From Thermoanaerobacter sp. A7A (GTDB taxonomy: Bacteria; Bacillota; Thermoanaerobacteria; Thermoanaerobacterales; Thermoanaerobacteraceae): a DNA stretch of 42,417 bases. The stretch's first letter is position 1. The number at the start of each line of letters is the position of its first letter. The stretch spans positions 1-42,417 of the forward strand of contig NZ_AVAF01000130.1 of assembly GCF_000445185.1 (NCBI RefSeq), written 5' to 3'. A program made the position numbers and the translations under genes. The notes beneath the pieces were generated by a model, which saw nothing but the letters and a program-made list of their open reading frames with translations, searched no databases and had not been told where the DNA came from. This document shows positions 31,409-42,280 of this stretch, in pieces.

Positions 31409-32146
31409 TTACCCCATATCTCCTAATTCATATATTACTATTGAACAAACTGCGATGGCTGCTGTCTCAGTTCGCAAAATCCTGGGGCCTAAGCTTACAG
31501 GCTTAATACTTTTGTTTAAGGCTAATTCAATTTCCTCTTGAGAAAAACCTCCTTCAGGGCCTATAAAAATTCCAATTTTTTTTACGCCTTTTGCCTTTTT
31601 AAGCACTTCTTTTAATTTTGAAGTTTGTTCCTTTTCATATGGAATTATGCATAGATCAAACTTATCAACCTGATTTATAGCCTCTTCAAAGGAAATAGGC
31701 ATACAAATTTCGGGCACCCCAGTTCTGCCCGATTGTTTACAAGCTTCTTCGCTAATTTTTCTCCACCTAGCAATTTTTTTATTTATATTGCTTTTAGTTA
31801 TGTCTACAACCGTATAACGAGTCACAACTGGGATAAATTTTTTAACTCCAATTTCTGCACACTTTTGGATAATCAATTCCATTTTATCTGATTTAGGCAA
31901 ACCTTGGAACAAAGCAATTTCTAAAGGACTTTCTGTATTCGATTCTAATTTTTTTTCTAAAAATAAAATAAGCTTGTCTTTTTTTATCTCCTCAATGCGA
32001 GCAGCATATTCTTTTAAGCCATCCGATGCAACAATTTCATTACCTCTTTTAAGCCTTAAGACATTTACCAGATGATGAAAGTCTTCTCCTTCTATATAGA
32101 CAAATTCTCCTTTAATATTTTGCCGATCAATAAAAATTTTTCTCAT
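31409..32146 (-). CDS. rsmE: 16S rRNA m3U1498 methyltransferase RsmE
   Basis: 245 aa, SPOUT methyltransferase. N-terminal FHHLVNVLRLKRGNEIVASD, and the C-terminal knot with FIGPEGGFSQEEIELA and LGPRILRTETAAIAVCSI. It methylates U1498 of 16S rRNA. Last gene of the heat-shock operon, 6 nt after prmA, a usual arrangement in Firmicutes. Confidence 0.96.
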   Translation of the reverse strand: MRKIFIDRQNIKGEFVYIEGEDFHHLVNVLRLKRGNEIVASDGLKEYAARIEEIKKDKLILFLEKKLESNTESPLEIALFQGLPKSDKMELIIQKCAEIGVKKFIPVVTRYTVVDITKSNINKKIARWRKISEEACKQSGRTGVPEICMPISFEEAINQVDKFDLCIIPYEKEQTSKLKEVLKKAKGVKKIGIFIGPEGGFSQEEIELALNKSIKPVSLGPRILRTETAAIAVCSIVIYELGDMG

Positions 32147-32152
32147 AAGCTA

Positions 32153-33079
32153 TCACTTTTTCCTTGATAATATTGCACACCATTCTCCTTCTTCTCTAAT
32201 TTGCAATATTTCAAAAAATTCTTCAACTTTTTGCAAAACTTCTTCACATCTATCTTTAATTATTCCACTTAATAAAAATAAGCCTTTTTCTTTTAAGTAG
32301 TCTGGTACTTTAGAAGATAATTTAATTATAGCATCTGCAATAATATTAGCTACTATAATATCAGCTGTTCCCTCAAATCTTTCTAATAAATCACTTTTAA
32401 AAACTTTTACGTTGTGTAAATTATTAAGCTTCACATTCTGCCTTGCTACTTCCACAGAAACTTCGTCTATATCCGCCGCATAAACTTCCTTTGCTCCTAA
32501 TTTACTACTAGCGATACTAAGTATACCTGAACCACAACCTATATCAAAAACTATGCTTTCTGGCATCACAATTTCCTCTAAAAGTTCCAAACACATCTTT
32601 GTGGTCTCATGGGTGCCTGTGCCAAAAGCCATTCCGGGGTCTAACTCGATAATTATCTCTTCTCCTTGAGATACATATTCTTCCCAAGAAGGCTTAATCA
32701 CTATTTTCTTTCCTATTTTTAGAGGCTTATAATACTGTTTCCAATTATTTGCCCAGTCCTCTTCATCCACTTCTGAAACTTTTAAGTCAAAATTTCCTAT
32801 ATCAATTCCAAAAGATTTAAGTTCTACAATTCTATCTTTTAAAATATTTATTTTATCTATAGTATCTGAAGCAATAGGAAAATAGGCAAAAACCTTAATA
32901 TTTCCCTCTTCTTCAAAAAGAGAAGGCTCTATATAATCCCAATTATCACTTTGCGCCAATAGTTTTACATCATTCGGGTTTTTTATAACTACACCGCCAG
33001 CACCTAATTCGTGCATGATATTTGTCACAGCCTCTTCTGCTTCTTGTATAGTTGTAACTTGTACTTCAATCCATTTCAT
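32153..33079 (-). CDS. prmA: Ribosomal protein L11 methyltransferase PrmA
   Basis: 308 aa from the ATG at 33079 (AAAGGTG 8 nt upstream), giving the family-typical MKWIEV start. SAM-binding motif I is DIGCGSGILSIASSKLGA, preceded by DPGMAFGTGTHETTKMC. It trimethylates L11. It lies between dnaJ and rsmE. Confidence 0.96.
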   Translation of the reverse strand: MKWIEVQVTTIQEAEEAVTNIMHELGAGGVVIKNPNDVKLLAQSDNWDYIEPSLFEEEGNIKVFAYFPIASDTIDKINILKDRIVELKSFGIDIGNFDLKVSEVDEEDWANNWKQYYKPLKIGKKIVIKPSWEEYVSQGEEIIIELDPGMAFGTGTHETTKMCLELLEEIVMPESIVFDIGCGSGILSIASSKLGAKEVYAADIDEVSVEVARQNVKLNNLHNVKVFKSDLLERFEGTADIIVANIIADAIIKLSSKVPDYLKEKGLFLLSGIIKDRCEEVLQKVEEFFEILQIREEGEWCAILSRKK

Positions 33080-33106
33080 TCTTTTCACACCTTTAATTTA
33101 AATTTA

Positions 33107-34267
33107 TTATCCGCCAAAAGCATCCTTCATCCTTTGAAAAAAGGATTTTGATTCCGTCGAAGTCTCACCCTCTAATTTTCTCAATTCTCTCAGCAATTCT
33201 CTTTGCTTTTCTGTCAACTTTTTAGGCACATCAATATAAACTTCTACAATTTGGTCTCCGCGTCCTCTTCCATTTATGTGGGGAATTCCTTTTCCCCTTA
33301 ACCTAAACTTGGTCCCTGTCTGAGTTCCTTCTGGTATTGTAAAGCTAACTGGTCCATCCAGTGTAGGAATTTTTATTTCTCCCCCCAAAGCTGCATCAGT
33401 AAAACTTATAGGCATTTTCAAATACACATTGTATCCTTCTCTTTTAAACAACTCGTGGGGCTTTACGCGAATTATAAGATACAAGTCCCCTTTTGGACCT
33501 CCTCTTAAGCCTGGCTCTCCTTCCCCTCTTAAGGTAAGCATTTGTCCTTCGTCTATTCCTGCTGGTATAGTAACTCTAATTTTTCTCCTCCTTCTAATTC
33601 TACCTGTTCCACCGCATTTGTTGCAAGGGTCAGTAATAATTTTTCCTTCACCATGGCACCTATGACAAGTTCTTATATTTACAATTCTTCCAAAAGGAGT
33701 ATTCTGTGCAGTTCTCACTTCACCAGTTCCATGGCATACAGGACAAGTCTCCGGTTTGCTACCTGGCTTTGCCCCTGTTCCTTTACACACATCGCATTCT
33801 TCAAATCGCTCAACCTCTATCTCTTTTTCTGTTCCAAAAGCAGCCTCTTCAAAAGTTAAAGTAAGGTCATATCTTATGTCATTACCCTTTTGAGGGCCTG
33901 TTTCTGCTCTTCTCCTGCCAGTACCAAAGAAATCATTAAAAATATCGCCAAATATATCGCCAAATCCTCCAAAGCCTCCAAAATCAAAACCGCCCTCTCC
34001 AAAACCTCCTTGACCAAATCCACCTTGGCCAAAACCGCCTTGCTCAAAGGCTGCGTCTCCAAATTGGTCATATTGGGCTCTTTTTTGAGGGTCGGAGAGA
34101 ATTTCGTAAGCTTCGTTTATTTCTTTAAATTTTTGCTCTGCTTCCTTATCTCCTGGGTTCAAGTCAGGATGATATTTCTTAGCAAGCCGTCTATAAGCCT
34201 TTTTTATTTCTTCTTCTGTGGCATTTCTATCTACTCCTAATATTTCATATAAATCTTTTTTAGCCAC
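33107..34267 (-). CDS. dnaJ: Chaperone DnaJ
   Basis: 386 aa, full type I DnaJ. J-domain with HPD in [14 protein letters not shown] (about 30), Gly/Phe-rich linker (about 75-110, many GGFGQ repeats), four CxxCxGxG zinc motifs (about 145-215) and a C-terminal substrate-binding part. It stimulates DnaK ATPase. GTG start with AGGTGAG upstream. Confidence 0.97.
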   Translation of the reverse strand: MAKKDLYEILGVDRNATEEEIKKAYRRLAKKYHPDLNPGDKEAEQKFKEINEAYEILSDPQKRAQYDQFGDAAFEQGGFGQGGFGQGGFGEGGFDFGGFGGFGDIFGDIFNDFFGTGRRRAETGPQKGNDIRYDLTLTFEEAAFGTEKEIEVERFEECDVCKGTGAKPGSKPETCPVCHGTGEVRTAQNTPFGRIVNIRTCHRCHGEGKIITDPCNKCGGTGRIRRRRKIRVTIPAGIDEGQMLTLRGEGEPGLRGGPKGDLYLIIRVKPHELFKREGYNVYLKMPISFTDAALGGEIKIPTLDGPVSFTIPEGTQTGTKFRLRGKGIPHINGRGRGDQIVEVYIDVPKKLTEKQRELLRELRKLEGETSTESKSFFQRMKDAFGG

Positions 34268-34295
34268 TTTCTCACCTGCCTTTCATTACGCAAAT

Positions 34296-34320
34296 TAGAA
34301 CCAGGTAAAACCTGGTTCTA
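34296..34320 (-). other. Intergenic hairpin between dnaK and dnaJ
   Basis: TAGAACCAGG and CCTGGTTCTA form a perfect 10-bp stem with a TTTTA loop, 2 nt after the dnaK stop. No T-run follows, so it is probably an RNA-processing or mRNA-stability element that lets dnaK and dnaJ be expressed at different levels. Confidence 0.65.
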
Positions 34321-34322
34321 TA

Positions 34323-36161
34323 TTATTTATTATCATCATCCTCCACTTTATAGTTGGCTTCATAAACATTGTCCTGTGTTGTACCTTGTCCAGCACTACC
34401 TGTATTTGTAGCTCCTCCCGTTTGTCCTCCCGCTTGTTGGTATATTCTTGTAGAAACTTTGTAGAAGGCTTGTGAAAGTTTCTCAGAAGCATTTTTAATC
34501 GCTTCTATATCGCTTCCTTCAAGAGCTTTTCTCACATTTTCTATTTCTCTATTTATTTCATCTTTTTCGGCTTGCGTCATCTTATCTCCAAGGTCTTTCA
34601 TTGTTTTTTCAGCTTGATAAATGAGAGAATCTGCTTTATTCCTTATTTCGATTTCTTCTTTCTTCTTCCTATCTTGTTCTTCATACTGCTTAGCCTCATT
34701 AATCATTCTTTGTATCTCTTCTTCTGACAAATTAGTTGTAGAAGTAATAGTTATATCCTGAGATTTACCAGTACCTAAGTCTTTTGCAGAAACATGTACA
34801 ATTCCATTGGCATCTATGTCAAAAGTAACTTCAATTTGAGGTACTCCTCTTGGAGCTGGTGGAATCCCTGACAAAATAAACCTTCCGAGAGTTTTGTTGT
34901 CTTTTGCCATAGGCCTTTCGCCTTGTAACACGTGTATTTCAACAGAAGTCTGATTATCCGCTGCAGTGGTAAATATCTGGCTCTTTCTTGTAGGTATTGT
35001 GGTGTTTCTCTCTATAATCTTAGTAAATACTCCACCTAAGGTCTCTATACCCAAAGACAAAGGTGTTACGTCCAGTAAGAGAATATCTTTCACTTCTCCG
35101 GCCAATACTGCCGCCTGTATAGCTGCACCTATAGCCACTGCCTCATCTGGGTTAATTCCTTTGTGAGGTTCTTTACCCATTATTCTCTTTACTGTCTCCT
35201 GTACCAAAGGCACTCTTGTAGAACCACCAATGAGAATGACTTTATCAATATCAGAAGGTTTTAAACCTGCGTCGCTTAATGCTTGGTTAACAGGACCTAC
35301 AGTTGATTCTACAAGGTCGGAGATTAGCTCTTCAAATTTTGCCCTTGTAAGATTTACATCTATATGTTTTGGACCTGTAGCATCAGCAGTAATAAATGGC
35401 AAGTTTATATTAGTAACCGTTGCAGAAGAAAGCTCTATTTTTGCTTTTTCCGCAGCATCTTTTAGTCTCTGCAATGCCATCCTGTCATTTCTTAAGTCAA
35501 TTCCATATTCTTTTTTGAAGTTGTCAGCAAGCCAATCTATTATCCTTTGGTCGAAGTCATCCCCACCCAAGTGGTTATTGCCACTTGTAGCCAAAACTTC
35601 AAATACTCCATCTCCTATTTCCAAAATAGAAACGTCAAAAGTACCGCCACCTAAGTCGTAAACCATTATCTTTTGATTTCCTTCTTTGTCAAGGCCATAT
35701 GCCAAAGCAGCAGCTGTCGGCTCATTTATTATTCTCAAAACCTCAAGACCTGCAATCCTACCTGCGTCTTTTGTAGCCTGTCTTTGGCTGTCATTGAAAT
35801 AAGCAGGAACAGTAATTACCGCCTGTGTAACTTTTTCACCCAAGTAAGCTTCTGCATCAGCCTTGAGCTTTTGCAAAATCATTGCAGAAATCTCTTGAGG
35901 TGTATATTCTTTATCGTCAATTTTTACTTTGTAATCAGTTCCCATGTGTCTTTTTATAGACATTATAGTCCTGTCAGGATTTACAATTGCCTGCCTTTTT
36001 GCAACTTGCCCTACTAACCTTTCTCCTTCTTTAGTAAAAGCAACGACTGAAGGCGTAGTACGAGCTCCTTCTGCGTTAGGTATTACTACAGGTTGGCCTC
36101 CTTCCATAACAGCAACACAAGAAAAAGTAGTTCCTAAGTCAATTCCTATAACTTTCCCCAT
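34323..36161 (-). CDS. dnaK: Chaperone DnaK (Hsp70)
   Basis: 612 aa from the ATG at 36161 (AGGAGGTT upstream), giving [18 protein letters not shown]. ATPase domain to about 365 ([26 protein letters not shown]), linker with [18 protein letters not shown], substrate domain, and a Gly/Gln-rich tail ending EDDDNK. Works with GrpE and DnaJ encoded on either side; controlled by HrcA/CIRCE. Confidence 0.98.
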
Positions 36162-36178
36162 ATTTTTCAACCTCCTTT

Positions 36179-36769
36179 TTATTTTGCTACTTTAACCAAA
36201 CTTGGTCTTATTACTTTATCTTTTAGATAATACCCTTTTTGGAAAACTTCAATAATTTCATTTGGTTGTTTTCCTTCTACCTCTTCCTGCATTACAGCAT
36301 GGTGCTTATAGGGGTCAAAAATCTGCCCCTCTGCTTCAATTTCTTTTACACCAAATTTATCCAACATCTTTTTAAACTGCCTGTAAATTAATTCTATCCC
36401 TTCTTTTAGAGAATTATAATCTCCACTGCTCGCCAAAGCTCTTTCAAAATTATCCATAACAGGCAAAAGTTCTAAAATTACTATTTCTTTACCATATTCT
36501 ACCATTTCTGATTTTTCTTTTTCTGTTCTCTTCCTGTAATTTTCAAATTCTGCTTTCAATCTTTGTGCAATATCTAAATATTCTTGAGCTTCAGCCTCTT
36601 TTTGCTGAAGTTTTTGCTTTAATTCCTCTATTTCATCAACCGTTTGTTGCTGATGCTCTTGCTGTGTTTGTTCTTCCTCTTCAGGAGGCCCTTCCATTTG
36701 TTCATTTGATTCTAAATTATTTACATCATTTTCCTCCTCTTTGTTAATTTCTTTTTCCATCTCTTCCAC
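36179..36769 (-). CDS. grpE: Nucleotide exchange factor GrpE
   Basis: 196 aa. Acidic N-terminal segment, long coiled coil (about 45-100), and the GrpE core with [20 protein letters not shown] and [17 protein letters not shown]. It releases ADP from DnaK. GTG start at 36769 with GAGGTGA at 5 nt; the ATG three codons on would be too far from the site. Confidence 0.96.
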
Positions 36770-36782
36770 TTATATCACCTCG

Positions 36783-37814
36783 TTATATTTCATCATTGTA
36801 TATACTCGACAAAAGATTTGAAAGCTCTTTTGTCATCACATTGATTTCACTAATCAACTTCCTATAATCCATTCTTGTAGGTCCTATAATTCCTATTGTA
36901 CCCACCACACGGCCATTAATCTTATAAGTAGTTTTTATTACGCTTAAATCCTTCATCTCTTCAAACTTGTTTTCGCTTCCTATTCTCACATCTATAAAAT
37001 CTACTTCAGGCTCTAAAACTTCGTTCAATAACGACTTGTTGTCCAAAAGATTGAAGAAATTTTTTGCTTTGCCTAAATCCTTGTATTCAGGAAAATCTAA
37101 AATATGGGAAGTTCCATCCGCATAAATGTCTGTTTCCTGTAACTGCTTCAAGCTCAAAAGTATAGTGTTTATCAATTCGTCGGCTATAAAAGCCATCTCT
37201 CCCAACATCTGCCTTAAATCTTTTTGTAAAAACTCAAAAATATCTTTTTCGCTTTTGCCAGCAATTTTGTCATTTAACAAATTGTTTAAAAACTCAAAGA
37301 TAGTTCTATCTACATTTTGGCATAAATTTAGCAAGTAATTTTTTACAATTCCTGTGTCTGTCACTACTAAAAAGATCATTTTATTAGAAGCAACAGGTAT
37401 AAGTTGGATTTTCCTTATTCTATCAGGGTTCAACTTTGGCATTTTAGCAACTGTAGTATGGTGAGTTATGTTAGCCAAAATTCTTGCATATTTCTTTACA
37501 ATTTCATCAAACTCCGCTATTATTTCCTCGCGAGTATTATAGCTAATTGGAGGGTCATTGTTTATATAATTTCGAAGAATGCTGTCTACATAAAATCTAT
37601 ATCCTTTATCTGAAGGTATTCTTCCTGCGGAAGTATGAGGTTGCTCCAAATATCCCATTTCTTCTAAATCCGCCATTTCGTTTCTTATAGTAGCAGAACT
37701 TAATCCTATATTGTACTTCTTAGCTATTGTTCTCGACCCTATTGGCTCTGCCGTCATAATATAATCAGTAATAACCGCATATAGTATTTTTTTCTTCCTA
37801 TCATCTAACGGCAT
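36783..37814 (-). CDS. hrcA: Heat-inducible repressor HrcA
   Basis: 343 aa from the ATG at 37814 (GGGGTGG upstream). The frame runs further to a GTG inside the CIRCE operator, which cannot be the start. Winged-helix N terminus (AEPIGSRTIAKKYNIGLSSA, TIRNEMADLEEMGYLEQPHT, SAGRIPSDKGYRFYV) and the HrcA core. It represses the heat-shock operon through CIRCE, and GroEL normally keeps it active. Confidence 0.96.
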   Translation of the reverse strand: MPLDDRKKKILYAVITDYIMTAEPIGSRTIAKKYNIGLSSATIRNEMADLEEMGYLEQPHTSAGRIPSDKGYRFYVDSILRNYINNDPPISYNTREEIIAEFDEIVKKYARILANITHHTTVAKMPKLNPDRIRKIQLIPVASNKMIFLVVTDTGIVKNYLLNLCQNVDRTIFEFLNNLLNDKIAGKSEKDIFEFLQKDLRQMLGEMAFIADELINTILLSLKQLQETDIYADGTSHILDFPEYKDLGKAKNFFNLLDNKSLLNEVLEPEVDFIDVRIGSENKFEEMKDLSVIKTTYKINGRVVGTIGIIGPTRMDYRKLISEINVMTKELSNLLSSIYNDEI

Positions 37815-37834
37815 TTTCACCACCCCATGTATTA

Positions 37835-37861
37835 TTAGCACTCTACTCGATTGAGTGCTAA
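37835..37861 (-). promoter_or_regulatory. CIRCE operator
   Basis: Perfect TTAGCACTC-N9-GAGTGCTAA inverted repeat, the HrcA binding site. It lies between the hrcA promoter (-10 at 37873-37878) and the hrcA start, overlapping the expected transcription start region. Confidence 0.97.
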
Positions 37862-37872
37862 TTCATGTTTTT

Positions 37873-37901
37873 AAAATACCACTCTTATAATTTTTTGTCA
37901 A
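37873..37901 (-). promoter_or_regulatory. Promoter of the hrcA heat-shock operon
   Basis: Minus strand TTGACA (complement of 37896-37901), 17-bp spacer, TATTTT (complement of 37873-37878). CIRCE follows directly. No terminator is seen between hemW and this promoter, so some read-through from lepA-hemW is possible. Confidence 0.85.
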
Positions 37902-37908
37902 TACTCAT

Positions 37909-39036
37909 TTAGGGCAGAAATTCTTCAAAAATGACGTTAGAGACATCAATACCCCTCTCGGTAAGTTTTGCACACTCATTATCAATCTCAATTAGACCTT
38001 CATTTAAGTATTTTTGTATTACTTTTTTGTAAAATTCAAACAAACTGATACCAAATCTTTTCTTAAAATCCTTGTCACACACTCCTTTTGTCATTCTCAT
38101 TCCTAAAAACATAAACTCAGCCATTCTATCTTCTTTTGCCAACTTTATTTTTTCCTTAACTGCACTTTTTCTTTCTAAAATGCTCTTAATATAGTCTTTT
38201 ATATTTTCAATATTACTATATCTCACATCCTCCATATAAGAATGGGCTTCTGCACCAAATCCCAAATAATTTTTGCACTCCCAGTATAAAATATTGTGGC
38301 GACATTCAAATGTGGGCAATGCAAAATTAGAAATTTCGTAATGGTGATAACCTTTTTCTTTTAAAAACTCTATACCCCAATGATACATTTTAAGCTCTTC
38401 TTCCTCATCAACTATAGGCAACTGACCCTTTTCATAAAGTCTGTAAAAGGAGGTGTTAGGTTCTAAAATCAAGCTATAAGTAGAAACATGCGTCGGCTGT
38501 AATTTTACTACTTCTTTTAAAGTTTCTTGCCACTCTTTAAAGGTTTGAGTAGGAAGAGCATACATCAGGTCAATATTTATATTGTCAAAGAACTTTTTCA
38601 CTAACTCATAATTTTCAAAAAAATCTTCTATTGTATGAATTCTACCTATATATTTTAAAAGCCTATTTTGAAAAGCTTGAAGTCCAATACTTACTCGGTT
38701 TATCCCGTTGTCTTTATAAATTTTTAGTTTTTCTTCAGTTATAAAGCCGGGATTCATTTCAATAGTAATTTCGCAACCATCAAGTATTTTATAATTTTTA
38801 AATACAGACTTCAATATCTTCTCTATATAAGAAGGAGGCAAAAGGTTAGGGGTACCTCCTCCTATATAAACCGAAACCACATTATAATCTTTTGTAGAAT
38901 TTGATTCTATTTCCATAAGTAGTGCCCGAATATAGTCGTCAAAAAGATAATCATAGCCTGCATAAGAATTAAAATCACAATAATAGCATTTTCTTTTACA
39001 AAAAGGAATGTGAATGTATAATCCTATCTCCCTCAT
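37909..39036 (-). CDS. hemW: Radical SAM heme chaperone HemW
   Basis: 375 aa. N-terminal [20 protein letters not shown] with the CxxxCxxC iron-sulfur motif and the HemW-type wording after it, then [20 protein letters not shown] and [13 protein letters not shown]. The C-terminal HemN-like domain is present. The family was long annotated as coproporphyrinogen oxidase but carries heme. It overlaps the lepA stop by 4 nt, and the pair lepA-hemW-hrcA is a standard clostridial order. Confidence 0.94.
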   Translation of the reverse strand: MREIGLYIHIPFCKRKCYYCDFNSYAGYDYLFDDYIRALLMEIESNSTKDYNVVSVYIGGGTPNLLPPSYIEKILKSVFKNYKILDGCEITIEMNPGFITEEKLKIYKDNGINRVSIGLQAFQNRLLKYIGRIHTIEDFFENYELVKKFFDNINIDLMYALPTQTFKEWQETLKEVVKLQPTHVSTYSLILEPNTSFYRLYEKGQLPIVDEEEELKMYHWGIEFLKEKGYHHYEISNFALPTFECRHNILYWECKNYLGFGAEAHSYMEDVRYSNIENIKDYIKSILERKSAVKEKIKLAKEDRMAEFMFLGMRMTKGVCDKDFKKRFGISLFEFYKKVIQKYLNEGLIEIDNECAKLTERGIDVSNVIFEEFLP

Positions 39037-40844
39037 TTTTCATCATCTAGCTTCAATATTGACATAAAAGCCTCTTGAGGTATTTCAACACTTCCCACCT
39101 GTCTCATGCGCTTTTTACCTTCTTTTTGCTTCTCCAAAAGTTTTTTCTTACGAGTTACGTCTCCTCCATAACACTTGGCAAGAACGTTTTTTCTCAAAGC
39201 TTTTACAGTCTCTCTTGCAATAATCTTAGAGCCTATTGCAGCCTGGATTGGAATCTCAAAAAGATGCCTTGGAATATTTTCTTTTAACTTTTCTACAATT
39301 TTTCTCGCTTTTTCATAGGCTTTATCTTTATGAACTATCATGGATAAAGCATCTACCAATTCGCCATTTATTAAAATATCAAGCTTTACCAAATTAGATT
39401 CTTTATACCCTTTAAGCTCATAGTCGAAAGAGGCGTAACCCCTTGTTCGTGATTTTAAAGCATCAAAAAAGTCATATATTATCTCATTTAAAGGCATTTC
39501 ATATTTTAAAAGTACGCGAGTTTGTTCTAAATATTCCATTCCTAAATATGCTCCCCGTCTATCCTGGCAAAGCTCCATAACTGCCCCTACATATTCAGTA
39601 GGCACCATAATAGTAGCTTCCACAATTGGCTCTTCAATATGATCTATTTGCGTAGGAGGCGGCATTTTTGTAGGATTGTCCAAATCCAATACCTCTCCAT
39701 TAGTTTTGTAAACTTTGTAAATTACACTTGGTGCAGTAGTGACAAGATTTAAGTTGTACTCTCTTTCCAACCTTTCTTGAACTATTTCCATGTGCAAAAG
39801 TCCCAAAAAGCCACACCTAAATCCAAAACCTAAGGCAGCAGAGGTGTCAGGTTCAAATACAAGTGACGCATCATTTAGCTGAAGTTTTTCTAAAGCTTCT
39901 TTTAAATTTTCATAATCTTGTCCATCCGCAGGATAAATTCCACAAAAGACCATTGGCACTACTTCTTTATAGCCAGGAAGTGGAGAATCGGCTGGATTAT
40001 CTGCATCTGTTATTGTATCTCCTACGCGAGTGTCTTTTACATTTTTTATGCTGGCAGCAATATATCCAACTTCACCTGCTTTAAGCTCTTCTACTGGATA
40101 AAGGTTAGGTCTAAACATACCCACTTCTGTAACTTCAAAAACTTTGCCAGTAGAAAACATTTTTATTCTCATTCCTGCTTTAACAATTCCATCTACTACC
40201 CTTACAAAGCTTATTGCACCTTTGTAGTTATCATAAAAAGAGTCAAAAATTAGCGCTTTTAAAGGCTTATTTTCATCTCCTTTTGGAGGGGGAATTCTAT
40301 TTACAATGGCTTCTAAAACTTCTTCTATACCTATGCCTTCTTTAGCAGAGGTAAGCAAAGCATCTTCTGCATCAATCCCAATCACGTCTTCAATTTCTTT
40401 TTTTACAAGTTCAGGATTTGCTGAAGGAAGGTCTATTTTATTTATCACAGGTACTATCTCTAAATCATGTTCTAAAGCCATATACACATTAGCAAGGGTT
40501 TGCGCCTCAATCCCTTGTGTAGCATCTACTACAAGGAGGGCCCCTTCACAAGCTGCAATACTTCGGGATACCTCGTAAGTAAAATCCACATGTCCAGGGG
40601 TATCAATGAGATTAAGCTCATATTCATTTCCATCTTTAGCTTTATAAATCATTCTTACAGGCTTTAACTTTATAGTAATTCCTCTCTCCCTTTCTAATTC
40701 TAAATTATCTAAAATTTGCTTATCTGTTTCCCTTTCAGAAAGAAAACCTGTTTTCTCAATAAGTCTATCTGCAAGAGTAGATTTACCATGGTCTATGTGA
40801 GCAATAATGCAAAAATTTCTAATATACTGCATCCTCTCTGACAT
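39033..40844 (-). CDS. lepA: Elongation factor 4 (LepA)
   Basis: 603 aa from the ATG at 40844 (GAGGAGGT upstream). P-loop AHIDHGKST (15-23), [26 protein letters not shown], and the LepA-specific C terminus ([39 protein letters not shown]). Ribosome-bound GTPase acting in translation quality and initiation. Confidence 0.98.
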   Translation of the reverse strand: MSERMQYIRNFCIIAHIDHGKSTLADRLIEKTGFLSERETDKQILDNLELERERGITIKLKPVRMIYKAKDGNEYELNLIDTPGHVDFTYEVSRSIAACEGALLVVDATQGIEAQTLANVYMALEHDLEIVPVINKIDLPSANPELVKKEIEDVIGIDAEDALLTSAKEGIGIEEVLEAIVNRIPPPKGDENKPLKALIFDSFYDNYKGAISFVRVVDGIVKAGMRIKMFSTGKVFEVTEVGMFRPNLYPVEELKAGEVGYIAASIKNVKDTRVGDTITDADNPADSPLPGYKEVVPMVFCGIYPADGQDYENLKEALEKLQLNDASLVFEPDTSAALGFGFRCGFLGLLHMEIVQERLEREYNLNLVTTAPSVIYKVYKTNGEVLDLDNPTKMPPPTQIDHIEEPIVEATIMVPTEYVGAVMELCQDRRGAYLGMEYLEQTRVLLKYEMPLNEIIYDFFDALKSRTRGYASFDYELKGYKESNLVKLDILINGELVDALSMIVHKDKAYEKARKIVEKLKENIPRHLFEIPIQAAIGSKIIARETVKALRKNVLAKCYGGDVTRKKKLLEKQKEGKKRMRQVGSVEIPQEAFMSILKLDDEK

Positions 40845-40877
40845 TTTGTACCTCCTCAAAAATTAAAGACTTAGACC

Positions 40878-41147
40878 TCATTTCCAAAATCGCCCTTTAA
40901 AGTATTGGCTTAACCCTCCTATGTCAATAACTGACTCCTTACCAAAAATTTTAACGATCACCTTTTCGCTATTTGAATATACACCAAATATATTTACTTT
41001 CCTCACTCCAGTAGTAATTTCATTAAAGGAAGAATCAGCTATTACAAGTCCTACTACCATAATAACAATGTACAATAAAAGAGCAAAGATTACAAGTCTC
41101 TTTCTTTGAATCTGTTTCTTTCTCTCTCTTGTCCTTGTAAGCCTCAT
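40878..41147 (-). CDS. Small single-pass membrane protein
   Basis: 89 aa, not recognised. Strongly basic N terminus (RLTRTRERKKQIQRKRLVI), one membrane helix (about 19-38), then an extracytoplasmic tail with FNEITTGVRKVNIFGVYSNS. This is the topology of small N-in membrane proteins with a short outside domain. AAGGGAAG precedes the ATG. It sits 3 nt after the glycosyltransferase gene and 33 nt before lepA, where sporulation genes such as gpr/spoIIP are found in many relatives. Confidence 0.7.
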   Translation of the reverse strand: MRLTRTRERKKQIQRKRLVIFALLLYIVIMVVGLVIADSSFNEITTGVRKVNIFGVYSNSEKVIVKIFGKESVIDIGGLSQYFKGRFWK

Positions 41148-41150
41148 CTT

Positions 41151-42269
41151 TTATCTTCCCTTCAAGGTATCGTAAATCTTGTATATTTCTTCAATCATTT
41201 TATTGCAACTATATTTTCCCACACTTTCTTTTCCTCTTAAGCTTATATTTTTTCTCAATTCCTCATCTTTCAAAAATTTCTCTATAGCTTTTGCTAACTC
41301 TTCAGGACTTTCTTTTTCTACCAAAATTCCTTCAACGCCATCTTGTATAATTTCTGGAATACCTCCTACTTTTGTAGCTACGACAGGGACTCCTTCACTT
41401 AAAGCTTCAATTACAGAAATTCCAAATCCTTCTTCATGTGAGGGAAGCACAAATACATTGAGATTTCTCAAGAAAGAAGGGATGTCATTTCTATACCCCA
41501 ATAAAAAGAATCTGTCCTTTAAATTTAAACTATCAATCATTTTTTGTAATTCTTCTCTAAAAGGGCCATCTCCTGCTACAAAAAAGTAGGCATTTACATT
41601 TTTTAAAATTGAAGCCGCTTTTATTAAATCTTGAACACCTTTAGCAGGTATAAGCCTTGCTACACTTCCTACAATAAAAGAATCTTGTGGCAAATTGAAT
41701 TCTTCTTTTAAATTAAGAGTTGTTTCCTCGTAGAAAGAGGTATCAATACAATTGTACACCACTTTTATTTTATTTTCTTTTACATTTTGATTTAGAACTA
41801 AATCATCTTTTAATGCTTGAGAGACAGCAATAAACTGATGGGTTTTTTTGTCTAGAATTTTTGTTAAACTCAATAAAAGTTTCTTTTTGTAAAAACTCAT
41901 ATTATTGTAATTTGCAAAGTTGTGGACTGTCACTACTGTTTTTACAGGCATAGCAAAACATGCGACTCTTCCTACCAATGAAGCTTTTGCCCCATGCATG
42001 TGAACAATATCTGGCTTAAACTCATTTACTACCTTTCGTATAAACTTAATTGTCCTGTAATCTTTTTTTAAACTAATTCCGTCCCCAATGTCAATGTCAT
42101 ATACTGCAATCCCTAATTTTTTGAGATATTCTTGAGTTTTTTTGTCAAAAGAGCACAAAACAGCAATTTCATACTTATCTTTGTCTAACAATCTAACCAG
42201 TGATAATAAATGCTTTTTCATTCCTCCTTCTGATTTTCTTACAATTTGCAATACCTTCATTTTTACCAT
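41151..42269 (-). CDS. Family-4-like glycosyltransferase
   Basis: 372 aa, GT-B fold. N-terminal VLQIVRKSEGGMKKHLLSLV, and the donor-binding half with GSVARLIPAKGVQDLIKAA and EEGFGISVIEALSEGVPVVA (E-x7-E motif). It probably transfers a sugar to a lipid or polysaccharide at the cytoplasmic membrane face; acceptor unknown. AAGGTGG precedes the ATG at 42269; a second ATG lies three codons on. It follows a membrane-protein gene by 11 nt. Confidence 0.9.
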   Translation of the reverse strand: MVKMKVLQIVRKSEGGMKKHLLSLVRLLDKDKYEIAVLCSFDKKTQEYLKKLGIAVYDIDIGDGISLKKDYRTIKFIRKVVNEFKPDIVHMHGAKASLVGRVACFAMPVKTVVTVHNFANYNNMSFYKKKLLLSLTKILDKKTHQFIAVSQALKDDLVLNQNVKENKIKVVYNCIDTSFYEETTLNLKEEFNLPQDSFIVGSVARLIPAKGVQDLIKAASILKNVNAYFFVAGDGPFREELQKMIDSLNLKDRFFLLGYRNDIPSFLRNLNVFVLPSHEEGFGISVIEALSEGVPVVATKVGGIPEIIQDGVEGILVEKESPEELAKAIEKFLKDEELRKNISLRGKESVGKYSCNKMIEEIYKIYDTLKGR

Positions 42270-42280
42270 AAAACCACCTT